From: Legionellaceae bacterium
Lineage (GTDB): Bacteria; Pseudomonadota; Gammaproteobacteria; Legionellales; Legionellaceae
Assembly (NCBI GenBank): GCA_029213075.1
Contig: JARGPO010000018.1
Coordinates: 1-64,000, forward strand
Direction: 5' to 3'
Length of the DNA: 64,000 bases
The notes beneath the pieces are model-generated. The model ran no database searches and was not told where the DNA came from. It was given only the letters and a program-made list of their open reading frames with translations. Made by a program: the position numbers and the translations under genes. This document shows, one piece after another, positions 48,235-58,088 of the stretch (its first letter is position 1; every line of letters begins with the position of its first letter).

Positions 48235-49109
48235 TTCATCCTTACTCGCGCAATTAATTCATGTGTAGAGTTATCCTTTAATCCTAGTAACAAAGTGACT
48301 ACTGTATAACCCTGATTATATTTGCTAGATAAAGACATACTTTTAATAAGAGGCGTTAACTCATTTGTGTCACGAAATCTATAATTTAGAGACTTGATTC
48401 CTTGTCGGCTATTTTTAATAAAATATGATTCTTCTATCCACTCTCCGACATAAATAGGTACTTGATAGTTAAAATGCAAAGAATTTAACTCAACATTAAA
48501 ACCTTCATAATAAATATTATGTACTTCGGCATGATAACAATCTGCAATTAAAAGAGGAGTCGATCTGTTTTTTTTTATATTAGAAGGAATTTTTAATTTT
48601 CTCTGACTAGTTGACTCTTTATTAATGGTAAATTCATCGCTCATACGATTAATATGCAAAGAGTTTTCTCCCACCAGCAATGCCTGTAAATTAGCTTTAT
48701 TCGTTCTTGTATCAAATGTGTCTAGGTTACTAATTGTCAAACAAGGTGTTGCACCAGCCTTTTGAATACTTCTACGAATTAAATCATACGCCAACTGCAG
48801 ATCTACTGCTTGTTCAAGATTATTTTGTGAGATAATAACTTGACGTTTAACTTGAATATATTGCTGAACCAAACCACCAATTAGTAAATTAGCTAATAAT
48901 AAACTTATTAATAACTCGACTAAACTAAACCCTCGTTGTTTTAATTCAAAATTATTATCTAATTGTGTTACGGTTGCTAGGCGCGTTATTACTTTCTGGA
49001 CTAGCTGACTTGTTTGCCACTGTTGCTTTAACAAAAGTAGTGATATGCTTGCAACTAAAAATAATGAAACTAATACTTCAGCCAGTGAAAACCCATGATT
49101 TTTATGCAT
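48231..49109 (-). CDS. Double prepilin: truncated PilV-like segment fused to PilW-like minor pilin
   Basis: 292 residues containing two complete type IV prepilin sites. The first is HG|FSLAEVLVSLFLVASISLLLL with cleavage after Gly6; the second is QRG|FSLVELLISLLLANLLIG with cleavage after Gly60, Phe61 and Glu65 of the protein. After the second site the sequence is PilW-like (QLAYDLIRRSIQKAGATPC). The first segment lacks the PilV globular domain; only its membrane helix and about 25 residues remain, and then PilW begins with no stop. So a pilV gene seems to have lost its 3' part and fused in frame to pilW. Sequencing error is unlikely to give an in-frame fusion with both motifs. Confidence 0.8.
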   Translation of the reverse strand: MHKNHGFSLAEVLVSLFLVASISLLLLKQQWQTSQLVQKVITRLATVTQLDNNFELKQRGFSLVELLISLLLANLLIGGLVQQYIQVKRQVIISQNNLEQAVDLQLAYDLIRRSIQKAGATPCLTISNLDTFDTRTNKANLQALLVGENSLHINRMSDEFTINKESTSQRKLKIPSNIKKNRSTPLLIADCYHAEVHNIYYEGFNVELNSLHFNYQVPIYVGEWIEESYFIKNSRQGIKSLNYRFRDTNELTPLIKSMSLSSKYNQGYTVVTLLLGLKDNSTHELIARVRMK

Positions 49110-49182
49110 TATTTATTCCTGAGGTTGGATAGTAAATATCGTATCACTGCATGTTCTGAAGTTGCAAGGAGCGCTAGATAAA

Positions 49183-50289
49183 ATGAAATACAACTATAAA
49201 AACTTAACTCACCACGGCATTCAATCTCTAAAACCATATATACCAGGAAAATCAATTGAAGAAGTTGCTAGGGAGCAAGGAATAACTGATATTATCAAGC
49301 TTGCCAGCAATGAAAATGTTTGGGGATGTAGTGAAAAGGTAATCCAAGCATTGCAAGATCTTTCAACTCAAAATCTGTCTCTCTACCCAGCTTCTATCTG
49401 TCATCCTTTTAGAGAGCAAATCGCAAAGTTCTTGAATGTAGAAACCGAAATGTTAACTCTCAGCAATGGCTCTGATTTGTTAATATGTTTACTGCTGATT
49501 TGTTTCGCACTACATAACGACAAACATATTTTAACCCACGATCATGCTTTTATCTCATATCAAATACAAGCCAAAACACTTGGAATACCGGTTGTTAGCA
49601 CTCCTACAAAGAACTGGGAAGTTGATATTGACGCAATGATTAATGCATGCACTGAAAAAACAGCCATGATTTTCTTAGCAAATCCTAATAATCCAACAGG
49701 AGGATTAATCAGTTATGAAGATGTAAAACGCTTAATTGAGTCAATTCCAGAAACAACAATCCTAGTTCTTGATGAAGCCTATTATGAATATGCCAAGGCT
49801 GACTTCAAAGGAAATTCAATTGATCTAGTTAAAAAGCACTCAAACATGGTGGTAATTAGAACCTTTTCAAAAGCTTACGGTTTGGCTGGATTAAGGCTAG
49901 GGTATGCAATATCAAATCCACAAATCACTCAACTACTTTATAGTGTCCAATTACCTTTTGCCGTAAATATTGCCTCCTTAACCGCTGCAAGTGTCGCCCT
50001 TAAAGATCAAGACTTTATTGATAAAGTTTTATCATTAACTAATCAAGGACTACAACAGATGAGAGATGGGCTAGATAATCTCAATATTCCTTATTTGCCA
50101 AGTTCAGCAAACTTTATTACTATCGATTGTGGGCGAGATGGCAATGATGTTTTTGATTTTCTACAAAAAACTGGGATTATTACAAGGCCTCTGCATCCTT
50201 ATAATATGAGCAACTTTTTAAGAATAACTATTGGTACAAAAGAACATAACGAACGAACCCTCAGTGCTTTATCTAGAGAAATTAAATAA
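49183..50289 (+). CDS. hisC: Histidinol-phosphate aminotransferase
   Basis: 368 residues from the ATG at 49183; the frame opens at TTG 49162 but AAGGAG lies 11 nt before the ATG. PLP enzyme of fold type I: IIKLASNENVWG, LSNGSDLLI, FLANPNNPTGGLI, LVLDEAYYEYA, and the Schiff-base lysine in RTFSKAYGLAGLRLGYAI. HisC makes histidinol phosphate in histidine synthesis; this group can also act on aromatic amino acids. phhB follows by 11 bp, so an aromatic role is possible here. Confidence 0.9.
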   Translation: MKYNYKNLTHHGIQSLKPYIPGKSIEEVAREQGITDIIKLASNENVWGCSEKVIQALQDLSTQNLSLYPASICHPFREQIAKFLNVETEMLTLSNGSDLLICLLLICFALHNDKHILTHDHAFISYQIQAKTLGIPVVSTPTKNWEVDIDAMINACTEKTAMIFLANPNNPTGGLISYEDVKRLIESIPETTILVLDEAYYEYAKADFKGNSIDLVKKHSNMVVIRTFSKAYGLAGLRLGYAISNPQITQLLYSVQLPFAVNIASLTAASVALKDQDFIDKVLSLTNQGLQQMRDGLDNLNIPYLPSSANFITIDCGRDGNDVFDFLQKTGIITRPLHPYNMSNFLRITIGTKEHNERTLSALSREIK

Positions 50290-50300
50290 GGAGTTTTAAA

Positions 50301-50639
50301 ATGACTAGTGATTTAACAAATAAACATTGTGAGTCTTGTGAAGGAATTGGCGCGGCTCTGACTGAGATACAAATTAAAAACCTATTACCACAACTATCTG
50401 AAAACTGGGAAGTTTCCTCAGATAATTGCTCAATGAAACGCTCATATTCCTTTAATAATTTTTATGAAACCATGGCCTTTGTAAATGCGCTTGCATGGAT
50501 TGCGAACACTGAGAATCATCATCCAGATTTAGAAGTAGGATACAACTACTGCCATGTGGTTTTTCAAACTCATGCCTTAAAAGGCTTATCACAAAATGAT
50601 TTTATATGCGCGGCAAAAACAGACTCATTAACTGTGTAA
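50301..50639 (+). CDS. phhB: Pterin-4a-carbinolamine dehydratase
   Basis: 112 residues: NWEVSSDNCSMKRSYSFNNFYE, then ENHHPDLEVGYNYCHVVFQTHALKGLSQNDF, which carries the His-His...His catalytic set of the family. It recycles the cofactor of phenylalanine hydroxylase. No phhA is visible in the window. AAGGAG is upstream. Confidence 0.93.
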   Translation: MTSDLTNKHCESCEGIGAALTEIQIKNLLPQLSENWEVSSDNCSMKRSYSFNNFYETMAFVNALAWIANTENHHPDLEVGYNYCHVVFQTHALKGLSQNDFICAAKTDSLTV

Positions 50640-50651
50640 TATCTAATTTAC

Positions 50652-50681
50652 TTCTGTATGTGTTTCTCAACACATACAGAA
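50652..50681. terminator. Bidirectional terminator-like hairpin
   Basis: TTCTGTATGTGT (50652-50663) and ACACATACAGAA (50670-50681) pair exactly around a 6-nt loop, between convergent phhB and the aminotransferase gene. T-runs are weak on both sides. Confidence 0.65.
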
Positions 50682-50688
50682 TATCATT

Positions 50689-51924
50689 CTAATCGGTATG
50701 ATCTAGAGCTGACAGTTCTTTTGCTGAAGCATCAAAATACCCATCTCGTTTAAACAGAGCTTTTAAATTCCGCAAAGCTTGTTTTATACGTTGCGGATTT
50801 TCTATCAGTCCAAAACGAACATATCCCTCTCCCTGCTGACCAAAGCCTATACCAGGAGAAACAGCCACATGCGCTTCTTTTAATAAATACTTACAAAATT
50901 CCAATGAACCCATCTTCTTATAAAAACTAGGAATAGGAGCCCAAACAAACATAGTTGCCTTTGGTCGAGTAACTGACCACCCAATATCACACAGACCATC
51001 ACACAAGACATTTCTACGATTTTCATAAAGATCACGAATCTCGTGTACATAACTATCCGGTCCTTCTAAAGCTGCTATGGCCGCTACTTGAATAGGTGTG
51101 AATGTACCATAATCCAAATATGACTTTATTTTAGTAAGTGCCGCAACTAACTCCTCATTACCACATGCAAACCCTACTCTCCAACCAGGCATATTATAAG
51201 ACTTAGATAGCGAGTATGTTTCTATGGCAATATCAATAGCTCCAGGAACTTCTAATATAGATGGAGCCTTATAACCATCAAAAACAATATCTGCGTATGC
51301 TAGGTCATGAATAACCCAAACATTATATTGCTTTGCGATTTTTATAACTTCCTCAAAAAATGACAGGCTCACACAATGAGTACTAGGATTTGCAGGAAAA
51401 CCAAGGACTAAAGCCTTTGGCTTTGGCCATGATTGCACAATACAGTGTTCAATTGCTTCTAAAAACTGTTCCTCATTAATCAAAGGTACATGCTTTACGT
51501 TAGCGCCGGCAATGACAAAACCATAAGTATGAATAGGATAAGCCGGATCAGGAACAAGTACTGTATCCCCTGGACCTGAAATGGCTAAAGCCAAATGAGA
51601 TAAACCCTCCTTGGAACCAATTGTCGTCACAATTTGAGTTTCAGGATTCAAATCAACCTCATAGTTTCTTTTATACCAAGAAGCCATTGCTCGTCGAATA
51701 CGAGGTATTCCTTTAGACATTGAATAACGGTGCGTATCTGGACGCTGAGCACTTTCTACAAGTTTATCAACAATATGCTTTGGAGTTGGTTGATCAGGAT
51801 TACCCATACCAAAATCAATAATATCCTCTTGCCTAGCACGAGCCTCGGTTTTAAGTTGATTTAAGGTGTTAAAAACATAAGGAGGAAGGCGCTGGATTCT
51901 AGGAAATTGTGTCATATTATTCAA
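50689..51924 (-). CDS. alaC: AlaC-type pyridoxal-phosphate aminotransferase
   Basis: 411 residues. [59 protein letters not shown], and the PLP lysine in [22 protein letters not shown]. The pattern fits the AlaC (YfdZ) alanine aminotransferase group of fold type I. It makes alanine from pyruvate using glutamate. No neighbours share an obvious pathway. The symbol is the likeliest but other class-I aminotransferases are possible. Confidence 0.85.
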   Translation of the reverse strand: MNNMTQFPRIQRLPPYVFNTLNQLKTEARARQEDIIDFGMGNPDQPTPKHIVDKLVESAQRPDTHRYSMSKGIPRIRRAMASWYKRNYEVDLNPETQIVTTIGSKEGLSHLALAISGPGDTVLVPDPAYPIHTYGFVIAGANVKHVPLINEEQFLEAIEHCIVQSWPKPKALVLGFPANPSTHCVSLSFFEEVIKIAKQYNVWVIHDLAYADIVFDGYKAPSILEVPGAIDIAIETYSLSKSYNMPGWRVGFACGNEELVAALTKIKSYLDYGTFTPIQVAAIAALEGPDSYVHEIRDLYENRRNVLCDGLCDIGWSVTRPKATMFVWAPIPSFYKKMGSLEFCKYLLKEAHVAVSPGIGFGQQGEGYVRFGLIENPQRIKQALRNLKALFKRDGYFDASAKELSALDHTD

Positions 51925-52048
51925 CCAATTAAATTACATACATTTGCTTAACATTATAAATAGATACTAAGAGTTGTAAATATTACTATCAGAATTAAGT
52001 TTCAAAAACTATTAAATAAGACTAGAAATTTACACACAAGGCCACGTC

Positions 52049-52160
52049 ATCCAAAAAGAGGCGGAGCCTCTTGAAGGATCTGCACCCGGGAGATGTCTCG
52101 GCAAGCTCGACATGACGAGATCTCGGATTATGTCTCAACAAGCTCGACATGACGGGGTCT
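52049..52160. repeat. Repeat cluster: hairpin plus two 31-bp direct repeats
   Basis: A palindrome AAGAGGC, GGA, GCCTCTT (52056-52072) lies within a longer stem (ATCC at 52049 with GGAT at 52076). It is followed by two 31-bp direct repeats at 52093-52123 and 52130-52160 with 4 differences, each containing CAAGCTCGACATGACG. The unit is a dispersed repeat type seen in many bacteria. Only two copies with no spacers of CRISPR size. Confidence 0.75.
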
Positions 52161-52179
52161 TGATATGTCTACAAGACCT

Positions 52180-54195
52180 CTACCAAATAACACATTTTTT
52201 AACATTAACCATTGCACTATTATCTTGGATATTAAAAGCCTGTTTAAACTGTGGCATATTTGCTAAAGTTCCGTTTACCCTATAAACTGCAGGAGGATGT
52301 GAGTCAATAGTAACTAAATTCACTGACTGCTCCGGACGCATATTATTGGCCCAGATATGAGCAAAACTTATAAAGAACTGCTGATCTGGTGTATAACCAT
52401 TTATTGTAGGAGCCGTTTTATATTTTTCTGACTCATGAAAAGCACGATATGCAAGAATTAACCCTCCTAAATCAGCCGTGGCTTCCCCAACAACTAATTT
52501 ACCCTGTACCGAAACATCGTTGTTTACCTTGTACTTAGAGTATTGATCAACTATACACTGGGTAGCCGCTTGAAATTTCTTCAAATCCTCTTCTTTCCAC
52601 CAGTTTTGTAAGTTACCTTTAGCATCAAACTTAGCACCTTTATCATCAAAACCATGAGTTATTTCATGCCCTATAACAACACCAATGGCTCCATAATTTA
52701 CAGCTTCAGGAGCTTTTGGATCAAAATATGGAGGCTGCAAAATACCCATTGGAATATTAATACTATTCATAGACGAATGATAATAAGCATTAACCGTTTG
52801 TGGCGTCATTTCCCATTCATTTCTATCAACAGGCTTACCAATTTTATCCAAATCACGCTTAACCAAAAACTTACTACACTCTAAGATATTTAAAACATAT
52901 GGACCACGATTAATTTTTAATGATGAGTAATCACGCCATTTATCAGGATAGCCAACCCGATCTTCGATTAAATCCAATTTATTAACTGCCTCAGTACGTG
53001 TCTCTGGGGTCATCCACGCTAAACGTTGTAAATCAGAACGTAATACCTTACGGATATTTTTAATCATATCCATAACTTCATTTTTTGCCGCAAGTGAAAA
53101 ATATTTTTCAACATATAATTGGCCAACAGCAAAACCCAAAAAGCCACTTTCTGTTCCAACTACTCTTTTCCAGCGCGCAGGTAGTGTTTCAATACCTGAC
53201 AAAACCTTGGCCATATGAAAATTTTGCTGAACAAAAGGCTCAGACAAATATGATGCAACACTGTCTAGTAAATGCCAGGTTAAATATGTTTGCCAATCTT
53301 GTATTGAAAATTCTACCAGTGCAGTATTTACTGCCCGCATAAAATCAGGCATTCCCATATTTAATTCAGTCAAATTAGACTGACCCATAGCACTTAAATA
53401 TTTATCCCATGAAAAATTTGGAGTTAAATCAGATAACTGTTTCAAATCCATAATATGATAAAGAGCATCCGGGTCGCGAAGCTCAATTTGACTCATTGAA
53501 GACTTTGCTAATTTCATCTCCATTTTCATAACTGTATGAGCACGCTCTTTAGCAATTTTTTCATTGTCACCATATAACTCAAACATCTTGGCCATATGAG
53601 AAATAAACTCTTCTCGAATATGCTGAAATTTTTTGTCTTCTTTTAAATAATAATCTTTATTAGGTAAACTCAAACCGCTTTGTCCAACTGCCGCTATAAC
53701 CTTCGTGCTATCCTTAAAATCTTGCATGCTAGAAAAGCCAAACACAACTCCAAGACCTATCTTATGAAAATGGGTAATAGCCTGTTGTAGATCAGCTACA
53801 TTCTTTATTGAATTAATTTTGGCAAACTCTTTCTTGAGCGGAGTTACCCCTAACTTATTAATACTACCTACATCCATACCACTATAATAAAAATCACCTA
53901 CTTTTTGCTCAATACTACCTGGTTTTGCCTTTGTGTCTACAGATGCCTTTTTGAGCATTTCATGAATCCTAACCCTGTTCTTTTCTTGTAAAATAGAAAA
54001 CGAACCCCAACTAGAATAGTCAGCAGGAATAGGATTATTTTTCATCCACATCCCGTTAGCAAAACTATAAAAATCTGTATTGGCTTGTACCTTGTTATCA
54101 ATCCAGTCTATGTGCAAAGGATCATTATCTGATATTGGTGCCGCTTGGGCATTTAAAAACAAAGAACTCAAAAGAATAGTAATAATAGGTTTCAT
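52180..54195 (-). CDS. pepO: M13-family zinc metallopeptidase (PepO/neprilysin-like)
   Basis: 671 residues from the ATG at 54195, which begins a signal peptide (MKPIITILLSSLFLNAQAAP); the frame is open to 54213. The mature part begins DNDPLHIDWIDNKV. Catalytic zinc motif IGHEITHGFDD, second Glu in VGEATADLGGLILAYRA, and the C-terminal PxxVNV-like end (CVIW). Exported, so it acts in the periplasm or outside on small peptides. It is not linked to a peptide uptake system here. Divergent from gspK. Confidence 0.93.
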   Translation of the reverse strand: MKPIITILLSSLFLNAQAAPISDNDPLHIDWIDNKVQANTDFYSFANGMWMKNNPIPADYSSWGSFSILQEKNRVRIHEMLKKASVDTKAKPGSIEQKVGDFYYSGMDVGSINKLGVTPLKKEFAKINSIKNVADLQQAITHFHKIGLGVVFGFSSMQDFKDSTKVIAAVGQSGLSLPNKDYYLKEDKKFQHIREEFISHMAKMFELYGDNEKIAKERAHTVMKMEMKLAKSSMSQIELRDPDALYHIMDLKQLSDLTPNFSWDKYLSAMGQSNLTELNMGMPDFMRAVNTALVEFSIQDWQTYLTWHLLDSVASYLSEPFVQQNFHMAKVLSGIETLPARWKRVVGTESGFLGFAVGQLYVEKYFSLAAKNEVMDMIKNIRKVLRSDLQRLAWMTPETRTEAVNKLDLIEDRVGYPDKWRDYSSLKINRGPYVLNILECSKFLVKRDLDKIGKPVDRNEWEMTPQTVNAYYHSSMNSINIPMGILQPPYFDPKAPEAVNYGAIGVVIGHEITHGFDDKGAKFDAKGNLQNWWKEEDLKKFQAATQCIVDQYSKYKVNNDVSVQGKLVVGEATADLGGLILAYRAFHESEKYKTAPTINGYTPDQQFFISFAHIWANNMRPEQSVNLVTIDSHPPAVYRVNGTLANMPQFKQAFNIQDNSAMVNVKKCVIW

Positions 54196-54321
54196 ATATA
54201 AAAGTCCATTCATAAACTAAAAATAGATTACCTGCATATATCATTACTTGCAAATGATAAATCTTCCTGTTAGCTTAAACAGACTTGCAAGTGTTCCGTC
54301 TCCTCGAGAATAATCGTTTAT

Positions 54322-55275
54322 ATGCACACCCAAAATAAATTAGTCAAAGTTAATGGAAGCGCCCTTATAACCGCTCTTTTTATAATGACCCTAATTGCAA
54401 TAACAGTTACCTCAATGAGCTCAAAGCTGCAATTAGATATTCATAATGCACGCATAGTAATAAATAGTGACAAACTATATCTAGCCTCTCAAGCCGTTTC
54501 TTACTGGGCTATAGATAATCTAAAAGATCCCAACCAAAAACTTAAACCCACAAACTCTCAAGGAAAAATATTAATATATCCTGAAAAATTTAAAAACATA
54601 TATCCTGGAGTAAAAACTACCGGTGAAGTATACGACCTCCAAGCTAAATTTAATTTAAATAATCTAGTAGAAGCATCCTATCAAACGACATTTTTAGAGT
54701 TAATAAAAATAGCTCTACCAAAAACCGATAACAAAACAAGAAAGCTTATCGTAGACGCAACTACTAATTGGGTTAAAGGAATACCATCCTCAAGCGCCAC
54801 TCATGACGAATGGCTAGATCGATACCTTAGCCAAGATCGAGTATACCTACCAGGTTATCAGCTTATGCAAAGCGTATCTGAATTTAGAACAGTCTTTGGT
54901 ATTACTCCAAAAATATACAATGCATTAATACCATATATAACTGCAATCCCTGAAACTACAGCAATAAATATAAATACAGCTTCAAAAGCTATACTAAAAG
55001 CCCTAGGAGGTGACATAAAAGATAAGGATATAGAAAAACTAATTAAATTACGCAAGCACAAAGAAATCAAAAACATAAACGAAATAAGCAAAATTTTAAT
55101 CACTCTCAACATCCCAAGTAATGAACTAACTGTCAATAGTGATTATTTTTTAATAGTCGCGAGAACTACCGTTGATGATCTAACTTTTACAAACTACACA
55201 ACTGTAAAACGTTTTACAAGAAACGATAAAAAATTAATGGTTGATGTTGTCAAGAATAGCTTTAATACCATCTAA
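54322..55275 (+). CDS. gspK: Type II secretion system minor pseudopilin GspK
   Basis: 317 residues: prepilin-like N-terminus with VNGSALITALFIMTLIAITVTSM (no Glu5, as is usual for GspK), then the large domain with DLQAKFNLNNLV, TNWVKG, LPGYQLMQSVSEFRTVFGI and ITAIPETTAININTASKAILKAL. GspK caps the pseudopilus tip with GspI and GspJ. It is solitary and overlaps the mltA 3' end by 4 bp, tail to tail. No ribosome site is evident. Confidence 0.93.
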   Translation: MHTQNKLVKVNGSALITALFIMTLIAITVTSMSSKLQLDIHNARIVINSDKLYLASQAVSYWAIDNLKDPNQKLKPTNSQGKILIYPEKFKNIYPGVKTTGEVYDLQAKFNLNNLVEASYQTTFLELIKIALPKTDNKTRKLIVDATTNWVKGIPSSSATHDEWLDRYLSQDRVYLPGYQLMQSVSEFRTVFGITPKIYNALIPYITAIPETTAININTASKAILKALGGDIKDKDIEKLIKLRKHKEIKNINEISKILITLNIPSNELTVNSDYFLIVARTTVDDLTFTNYTTVKRFTRNDKKLMVDVVKNSFNTI

Positions 55276-56528
55276 GAGTCATCGGAATCTAACTTTCGAT
55301 CCATCCTTGGTAGAAGTAACCAATAATGACCAGAATGTTTCATTCGAACAGCCGTCTCTTTAGCACTACGACCTTCACCGAAATATATATCACCACGAAC
55401 CATTCCTTTAATAGAACCACCAGCATCTTGAGCTATCATTAACCGATCAAGATATTTTTCCTTTTTCTTTAGAGGGTCATACATCTTAGTTGTTAACCAT
55501 AAGGGCATGCCCATTGGTATCCACTTTCTATCAACAGCTAAAGAATATCCAGCTGTTAGAGGCACGCCCTGACTACCAACTACCTTATCTTTGGGTAACT
55601 TTCTGAAAAATACAAAGGACTTGTTCTGGTTTATAATATCTCTTAACTTATCCGGATAACTCTTGAAAAATTTTATAATGTTTTCCATTGATGCATCATT
55701 TTCGCGAATTAGGTTTTGTTTAATTAAAATGCTGGCCACGGAGCGATACTCACCTCCATTTGTACCAGAAAAACCTATGACCAAGTTATTATTGTTTTCT
55801 AAATTAATTACCCCTGAACCTTCAATCTCTATTGTTAGCCTATCTAACTCACTTCCAACCCAAGCTATTAAAGGTGCAGTATTAACAATAGCACCCTCAT
55901 CAATTTCTTTTCGTGTATAAAAAGGAACCATTCTATTATCAACCAACCTACCGACAATAGTTTTATTGACAGGCGATGCTTTAAAATCCCGTAAATTACA
56001 TCTGACTAAATTTGTAGGTAACGAATATATCGGAACTTGATACTCAGGACTTTTATTTAAACTTCCTTGCACCGTTGGCACATAATAACCAGTAAATAAA
56101 CCTTTTACTGGTCTATCATGTTTAAATTCAACCGGTAAAAACCAATGTTCAAAAAAAGACCTAGCCTCTTTCTCTGAGCTCAAACTAGCTTTAAGTGCAG
56201 CTCGGCACGCTGGATACCAGTCTTTTGCTTTAAGATGAATATACTGACTACCAACAAATGTTTCAGGGTTTTGTCTTAAAAAAGTATCACATGAATTTTG
56301 AAATGCATGTAGAGAGTTTTTAAAGTTTGCACTCCTATCGTGCCAACCTAATAAGTGACTATATTTACCAGGCTTAAGTGTTAAACCTCGCATAGAATCT
56401 GGTAAATCACTCAGAGATAACAATGGCAGTTGTGCTTTTTCAACACTAACCGGTTTTGGATGCCATAAAAAATAGCAGATTTGCAGAATAAATATGGTTG
56501 CAATAATATAGAATACATTTTTTCTCAT
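55272..56528 (-). CDS. mltA: Membrane-bound lytic transglycosylase MltA
   Basis: 418 residues. The MltA barrel (GLFTGYYVPTVQGS, YSLPTNLVRC, IEIEGSGVINL) is followed by the 3D domain (SQGVPLTAGYSLAVDRKWIPMGMPLWLT, MIAQDAGGSIKGMVRGDIYFGEG) with the catalytic Asp. Unlike E. coli MltA it has no lipobox; the N-terminus has a single hydrophobic segment (about 5-20) that probably anchors it to the inner membrane. It cleaves glycan strands of peptidoglycan. Confidence 0.93.
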   Translation of the reverse strand: MRKNVFYIIATIFILQICYFLWHPKPVSVEKAQLPLLSLSDLPDSMRGLTLKPGKYSHLLGWHDRSANFKNSLHAFQNSCDTFLRQNPETFVGSQYIHLKAKDWYPACRAALKASLSSEKEARSFFEHWFLPVEFKHDRPVKGLFTGYYVPTVQGSLNKSPEYQVPIYSLPTNLVRCNLRDFKASPVNKTIVGRLVDNRMVPFYTRKEIDEGAIVNTAPLIAWVGSELDRLTIEIEGSGVINLENNNNLVIGFSGTNGGEYRSVASILIKQNLIRENDASMENIIKFFKSYPDKLRDIINQNKSFVFFRKLPKDKVVGSQGVPLTAGYSLAVDRKWIPMGMPLWLTTKMYDPLKKKEKYLDRLMIAQDAGGSIKGMVRGDIYFGEGRSAKETAVRMKHSGHYWLLLPRMDRKLDSDDS

Positions 56529-56545
56529 ATCGAGCTAACCTAACC

Positions 56546-56581
56546 TTGCATATATACTTTCTTAAAATAGTATATATGCAA
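56546..56581. terminator. AT-rich 13-bp stem-loop between MFS gene and mltA
   Basis: TTGCATATATACT (56546-56558) is matched exactly by AGTATATATGCAA (56569-56581), loop 10 nt. It lies 46 bp after the end of the upstream MFS gene on the minus strand and 18 bp before mltA. A terminator or an operator are both possible. Confidence 0.55.
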
Positions 56582-56627
56582 TATCTTAGAATAACAATTA
56601 GTTCTTATATACAACAAAAAATGTCAT

Positions 56628-57917
56628 TTACTTGTTATTAACTCTCCTTCCGGGATGTGATTCCTTTAATAAGAAAACAACTAAAATTAGGCTTGCACAA
56701 TAACAAACAGGTAGCAATACTAGGGAGTTTTGATAAGCTTGAACTGAATATACTGGAATTGAATTAACAAGATGCCACGATGTACTATTATGCAGCCAAA
56801 CTCCAACTAATGGTTGAAATATAGCACCACCTATTAGAACAGCTAAATTATTAAACCCTGATGCAGTTCCAACTAAATGCGCTGGATTGTTATCGGTCAC
56901 AACTGCAAAACTAACCGTCTGACCACTTGAACCTATCCCAAAGAAAAACAATACAAGATACATAAGCCCCATCGAAACATTAGGCACATATAATAAAATT
57001 ATCGCGGCGGTCAAACCAAATATCGAGCTTATTCCCAAAGCAGTACGACGACTACTTAGTCTATCACTTAACCAACCAAGACTAGGACTACCTACTCCTA
57101 TCCCAACCCAAATCATACTACACATAGTAGATGCAACAATTACACTCACTTGATATTTTTCCTGTAAATATGGTACACCCCAAAGTGCAGCAAATACCGC
57201 GATTGGAGTCCATATAGTAAATGCATAAGCACCTGTTACCCAAGTATACGAATGCTTACAAACTTCAACTAGTCGAAAAAACTCATCTTTTAACTTACTC
57301 TTTGGTTTTTCTTGAGTGGTTTGATTAGGATAATCTCTTATAAATGTCCAAAGTAACAAAGCTAACAACAAACCTACTCCGGCTAATATAAAACTTGAAT
57401 TTCTCCAGCCAACTAGCGCAGTCAAAGACGCCAATGGGGCTTCTCCTGAAATAGCACCAACGGAACTCATTGCTTGAGCAACACCGGCAAGAACTGCAAA
57501 GTTCTTCGCTGGAAACCAACGAGAAATTAAAACAAGAACACCGATAAATGAAAAAGCAGATGCAATACCTATTAAAAACCTACCTAAACAAGCAGTAACA
57601 ACACTTTCAGTTGAAGCAAAAAAGAATGATCCCAAGGCACATAATACTAAAGCGATAGACATTAGCTTTCTAGGCCCGTATCTATCAAACAATAATCCTG
57701 CCGGAAGCTGCATTGGAGCATATGCATAAAAGTAAAAAGCAGAAATAACTCCGAAGCCTTCCGCACTAACATTAAATGTCTCCATCATTGGCCTAGCCAT
57801 AACACTAGGAGCAACTTGCAAGACAAACTCATAAAGATAAAAAGTTGCCGCTAATAAAAAAACAACATAGGATTTAAATCGGATCTCGGTATTTTCAAAA
57901 TTTTTTTTATTACCCAA
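56628..57917 (-). CDS. Major facilitator transporter, Pht-like
   Basis: 429 residues, 12 membrane segments. The N-terminal half reads YEFVLQVAPSVMARPMMETFNV, then GVISAFYFYAYAPMQLPAGLLFDRYGPRKLMSIAL, which matches the Legionella Pht/Francisella Fpt group of phagosomal nutrient transporters. That group includes amino-acid and nucleoside importers, but substrates cannot be inferred. The start at 57917 is a TTG with AGAGGGG about 7 nt upstream; no in-frame ATG gives the full N-terminus. Confidence 0.85.
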   Translation of the reverse strand: MGNKKNFENTEIRFKSYVVFLLAATFYLYEFVLQVAPSVMARPMMETFNVSAEGFGVISAFYFYAYAPMQLPAGLLFDRYGPRKLMSIALVLCALGSFFFASTESVVTACLGRFLIGIASAFSFIGVLVLISRWFPAKNFAVLAGVAQAMSSVGAISGEAPLASLTALVGWRNSSFILAGVGLLLALLLWTFIRDYPNQTTQEKPKSKLKDEFFRLVEVCKHSYTWVTGAYAFTIWTPIAVFAALWGVPYLQEKYQVSVIVASTMCSMIWVGIGVGSPSLGWLSDRLSSRRTALGISSIFGLTAAIILLYVPNVSMGLMYLVLFFFGIGSSGQTVSFAVVTDNNPAHLVGTASGFNNLAVLIGGAIFQPLVGVWLHNSTSWHLVNSIPVYSVQAYQNSLVLLPVCYCASLILVVFLLKESHPGRRVNNK

Positions 57918-58088
57918 AACATAACCCCTCTTTTGCGTATGACAAGCTTATGATAAAAGCAAAAACCATATGTCTCTTAAAACAGCATTACACTGTACCG
58001 CAAATAAGACTTAAAAGTCCATACCATGACTTTGATTAGTTCATAAAGATAATAAAATACACTTATAATAAGAAAGGAACGTATTTAA

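Noticed and set aside
52093-52160. CRISPR array
   Set aside because: Only two 31-bp copies, separated by 6 bp; no spacers of CRISPR length and no cas genes in the window.
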